Below, in pieces: positions 61,731 through 64,000 of a stretch of DNA of 64,000 nt. Source of the DNA: Hyphomicrobium sp. (lineage in GTDB: Bacteria > Pseudomonadota > Alphaproteobacteria > Rhizobiales > Hyphomicrobiaceae); the NCBI GenBank assembly GCA_022844105.1, contig JALHMJ010000001.1, positions 124,001-188,000 of the forward strand. The letters run 5' to 3'. A model generated the notes under the pieces. The model was not told the DNA's origin and did no database searches. It saw nothing but the letters and a program-made list of their open reading frames with translations. The stretch's first letter is position 1; every line of letters starts with the position of its first letter. The translations under genes were made by a program, and so were the position numbers.

Positions 61731-64000
61731 ATGTCCACGATCGTGTTTCTCGTCCTGCTCATCGGTACCATCACCGCGCTGGGAATTATGAAGGCGCGCA
61801 TTTCGGTCTGGGCGATCGCGCTCGGCGCGCTGCTGTTCGTCTGGCAGACGGGTTTGTTTACCGACAACGCGGGCTTTCCGCTGACCAGTTTTTGGTCGCT
61901 GCTCGCTTGGATCCCGATTGGTATCCTGGCCGCGCTTTCCGTGCCCGAAGTCCGGCGCAAGTTTTTCGTCGCGCCGGCTTTCAATTTCCTGAAAAAGACG
62001 CTGCCCAAAGTCTCCGACACCGAGCAACAGGCCTTGGATGCCGGCACGGTCGGCTTTGATGCGGAACTGTTCTCGGGAACACCCGATTGGGCCAAATTGC
62101 GCGCCGTGCCGCCGGTGACGCTGACCGGGGAGGAGCAAGCGTTCCTCGACGGGCCGACGGAAGAACTCTGCCGCATGATCAACGACTGGCAGGTCCGACA
62201 TGCCCAACGGGAAATACCCGAGCCGATCTGGGATTTCGTGAAGTCGCACGGATTTCTCGGCATGTTGATTTCAAAGGAGCACGGCGGACTTGGATTTTCC
62301 GCGCAGGCGCAGTCCTTGATCCTCGGCAAGATCGCGTCGCGGTCGCCCGATGTCGTCACCATCGTGATGGTGCCGAATTCTCTCGGTCCGGGCGAACTCA
62401 TCGAAAAATACGGTTCTGAGGAACAAAAGCATCATTATTTGCCGCGACTGGCGCGCGGGGAGGAAGTGCCGTGCTTCTCGCTGACCGGGCCGACGTCGGG
62501 TTCGGACGCGGCAACCATGCGTGACATCGGCACGGTCGTGCGCGGCGTTCACGACGGACGCGAGACGCTCGGGGTGCGATTGTCGTGGGATAAGCGCTAC
62601 ATCACGCTCGGGCCAAAGGCGACGCTGGTGGGTCTCGCGTTCCGGCTCTTCGATCCGGACAACCTGCTCGGCAAGGGCGAGGATGTCGGCATCACGGTGG
62701 CGATGATCCCGGCCAACCATCCCGGCGTCAACATCGGCCGCCGTCACTTGCCGTCGGGCGCCGCGTTTCCCAATGGTCCGAACTGGGGCACCGACGTTTT
62801 CATGCCGATTGATTGGATCATCGGCGGGGAAAAAATGGCCGGCCAGGGCTGGCGCATGCTGATGGAATGTCTGGCCGCCGGCCGGGCCATCTCATTGCCC
62901 TCGTCGGCGACGGCGGGTGCCAAGGCGATGTTGCGGGTGACGTCGGCTTACGCTCGCATTCGGCGCCAATTTGGCTTGCCGGTGGGGCGCATGGAGGGCA
63001 TCGAGGAGCCGCTGGCGCGGATCGTCGAGACGGCCTACGTCAACGAGGCCGCGCGCGGCGTTACAGCGTCCATGGTTTCGCGGGGCGAAAAGCCGTCGGT
63101 AATTTCAGCCTTGATGAAATACCAGACGACGGAACGGCTGCGAGTTGCTGTCAACGATGCGATGGATATTCACGGCGGGCGTGCGATCTGCGACGGACCG
63201 ACCAATTATCTGCAGTCGGCTTATCAGATGGTGCCAGTCGGCATCACCGTCGAAGGGGCCAACATCTTGACCCGGACGCTGATCACGTTCGCGCAGGGCG
63301 CGCTGCGTTCGCATCCCTATCTCATTCGCGAAATTCAATCCGCGCAAAATTCAGACGCGGAAAAGGGCTTCCTGGACTTCGAGGACGCGTTTCTCGGCCA
63401 CATTTCGCATTCGGTCGCCAATATGGCCGGCGCGTTCTTTCACAACGTGACGTTTGGATTTTTTGCTCCCGCGCCGACAGCGGTACCGGATTTGAAGAAG
63501 TATTACCGGCAGATCTCGCGCGGTTCGCGCAATTTTGCCGTCGTGTCCGACATGACGATTGCCGTGCTTGGCGGCGGTCTTAAAACGAAGCAGAAGATAT
63601 GCGGACGCCTCGCGGATGCGCTCTCGGAACTCTATTTCTGTTCGTGCGTGCTGAAGCGCTACGAGGATGATGGGCAGCCGGCCGCCGACATGCCAATCGT
63701 GGATCTGGCGATCGCCAATGGGCTGGCGAGGTTTGACAACGCGTTGCGCGGGGTCATCGCGAATTTTCCGGTAGCACCTGTTCGCTGGCTGCTGTGGGCC
63801 ATTGTCTTCCCGCTGGGCCGTCACTACGCGCCGGCGCCAGATCGGCTGGGCGGCACCGTTGCCGGACTTGTCCTGACGCCGGGCGAGGTCCGCGATCGGC
63901 TCACCCGCCATATCTTCGTGTCGCACGATGCCGCCGATCCGACCGGGGTCCTGGAGGTCACGCTTGTGAAGGTGGTGGCTGCGGAAGAGGCGGAGAAGAA
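61731..64000 (+). CDS. fadE: Acyl-CoA dehydrogenase, FadE type (3' end beyond window)
   Basis: The first step of fatty-acid beta-oxidation, making trans-2-enoyl-CoA with FAD. The frame is open from ATG 61731 (GGAGG at 61718-61722, 8 bases upstream) to the right edge, 756 codons, so about 50 residues are likely missing compared with E. coli FadE (814). The N-terminus has two membrane segments (about 1-40 and 58-72). The catalytic domain then shows ISKEHGGLGFSAQAQS, CFSLTGPTSGSDAATM, the FAD contact region YARIRRQFGLPVGRMEG and DAMDIHGGRAICDGPTNY. It is separate from the sox genes by 213 bases without a gene. Confidence 0.93.
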   Translation, partial: MSTIVFLVLLIGTITALGIMKARISVWAIALGALLFVWQTGLFTDNAGFPLTSFWSLLAWIPIGILAALSVPEVRRKFFVAPAFNFLKKTLPKVSDTEQQALDAGTVGFDAELFSGTPDWAKLRAVPPVTLTGEEQAFLDGPTEELCRMINDWQVRHAQREIPEPIWDFVKSHGFLGMLISKEHGGLGFSAQAQSLILGKIASRSPDVVTIVMVPNSLGPGELIEKYGSEEQKHHYLPRLARGEEVPCFSLTGPTSGSDAATMRDIGTVVRGVHDGRETLGVRLSWDKRYITLGPKATLVGLAFRLFDPDNLLGKGEDVGITVAMIPANHPGVNIGRRHLPSGAAFPNGPNWGTDVFMPIDWIIGGEKMAGQGWRMLMECLAAGRAISLPSSATAGAKAMLRVTSAYARIRRQFGLPVGRMEGIEEPLARIVETAYVNEAARGVTASMVSRGEKPSVISALMKYQTTERLRVAVNDAMDIHGGRAICDGPTNYLQSAYQMVPVGITVEGANILTRTLITFAQGALRSHPYLIREIQSAQNSDAEKGFLDFEDAFLGHISHSVANMAGAFFHNVTFGFFAPAPTAVPDLKKYYRQISRGSRNFAVVSDMTIAVLGGGLKTKQKICGRLADALSELYFCSCVLKRYEDDGQPAADMPIVDLAIANGLARFDNALRGVIANFPVAPVRWLLWAIVFPLGRHYAPAPDRLGGTVAGLVLTPGEVRDRLTRHIFVSHDAADPTGVLEVTLVKVVAAEEAEK

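Noticed and set aside
62813-63583. A 256-codon plus-strand frame within the right-end region.
   Set aside because: It is in another frame of the fadE gene, which runs open from 61731 to the window edge with all family motifs.

Overview
The window is high-GC DNA that looks chromosomal and alphaproteobacterial, most likely from the Hyphomicrobiales (possibly Hyphomicrobium-like). The assignment rests on several markers: an EipA-type DUF1134 protein, paired YkuD L,D-transpeptidases, a DUF1489 gene, a PstA with a large periplasmic insertion, a TadD-like lipoprotein, and a SoxYZ/SoxF sulfur module. I see no phage, insertion sequence, integrase or CRISPR array. Most of the window is compact core or metabolic chromosome, and many neighbouring genes overlap by 4 bases.

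Layout. 0-5 kb: propionyl-CoA carboxylase alpha subunit, a LysR regulator with a palindromic upstream site, a 23-residue lysine-rich peptide gene, a small secreted protein, lipB, then tRNA-Leu(GAG) followed by a 41-bp stem-loop repeat array. 5-12 kb: two tandem polysaccharide deacetylases, mgtE, and a minus-strand run of a secreted helical protein, a DUF4287/DUF5655-like protein and a methyltransferase-like membrane protein. 12-23.7 kb: small envelope proteins, an operon of DUF1489, a HisC-like aminotransferase and a flavin oxidoreductase, a TPR lipoprotein, a GST, an M17 aminopeptidase coupled to an NlpC/P60 protein, a DUF4846 protein, an 0.8-kb gene-free gap, a small membrane protein and a glycosyltransferase. 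23.9-27.7 kb: glnB-glnA behind a good sigma-54 promoter match, then the bifunctional NAD(P)HX repair enzyme followed by three tandem terminator-like hairpins. 27.7-37.1 kb: thioesterase, TPR protein, photolyase, two L,D-transpeptidases, an EipA-like protein with an unusual N-terminal extension, a third deacetylase, ferredoxin-NADP reductase, and a small secreted three-repeat protein.

37.3-50.3 kb is the most coherent system: a nine-gene minus-strand operon (spuC-like, puuD, puuA, puuC, gabD, gcdH, gabT, omega-amino-acid:pyruvate aminotransferase, mmsA). A divergent TetR gene and a 21-bp perfect palindrome lie at its head. Read together, the enzymes can take gamma-glutamylated diamines of three chain lengths to central metabolism: C3 via beta-alanine and malonate semialdehyde, C4 via GABA and succinate, C5 via 5-aminovalerate and glutaryl-CoA. 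The usual flavin oxidase PuuB is absent, and the SpuC-type transaminase may replace it.

50.2-58.3 kb is a phosphate regulon (phoR, pstS, pstC, pstA, pstB, phoU, phoB, all on minus). 58.3-61.5 kb holds a dual CDGSH protein and a reduced sulfur-oxidation module (soxZ, soxY, a SoxS-like thioredoxin, a SoxF/FccB flavoprotein) without soxXABCD in view. The window ends inside a fadE-type acyl-CoA dehydrogenase that runs off the right edge.

All family assignments come from reading motifs by eye. No database search or folding program was run.
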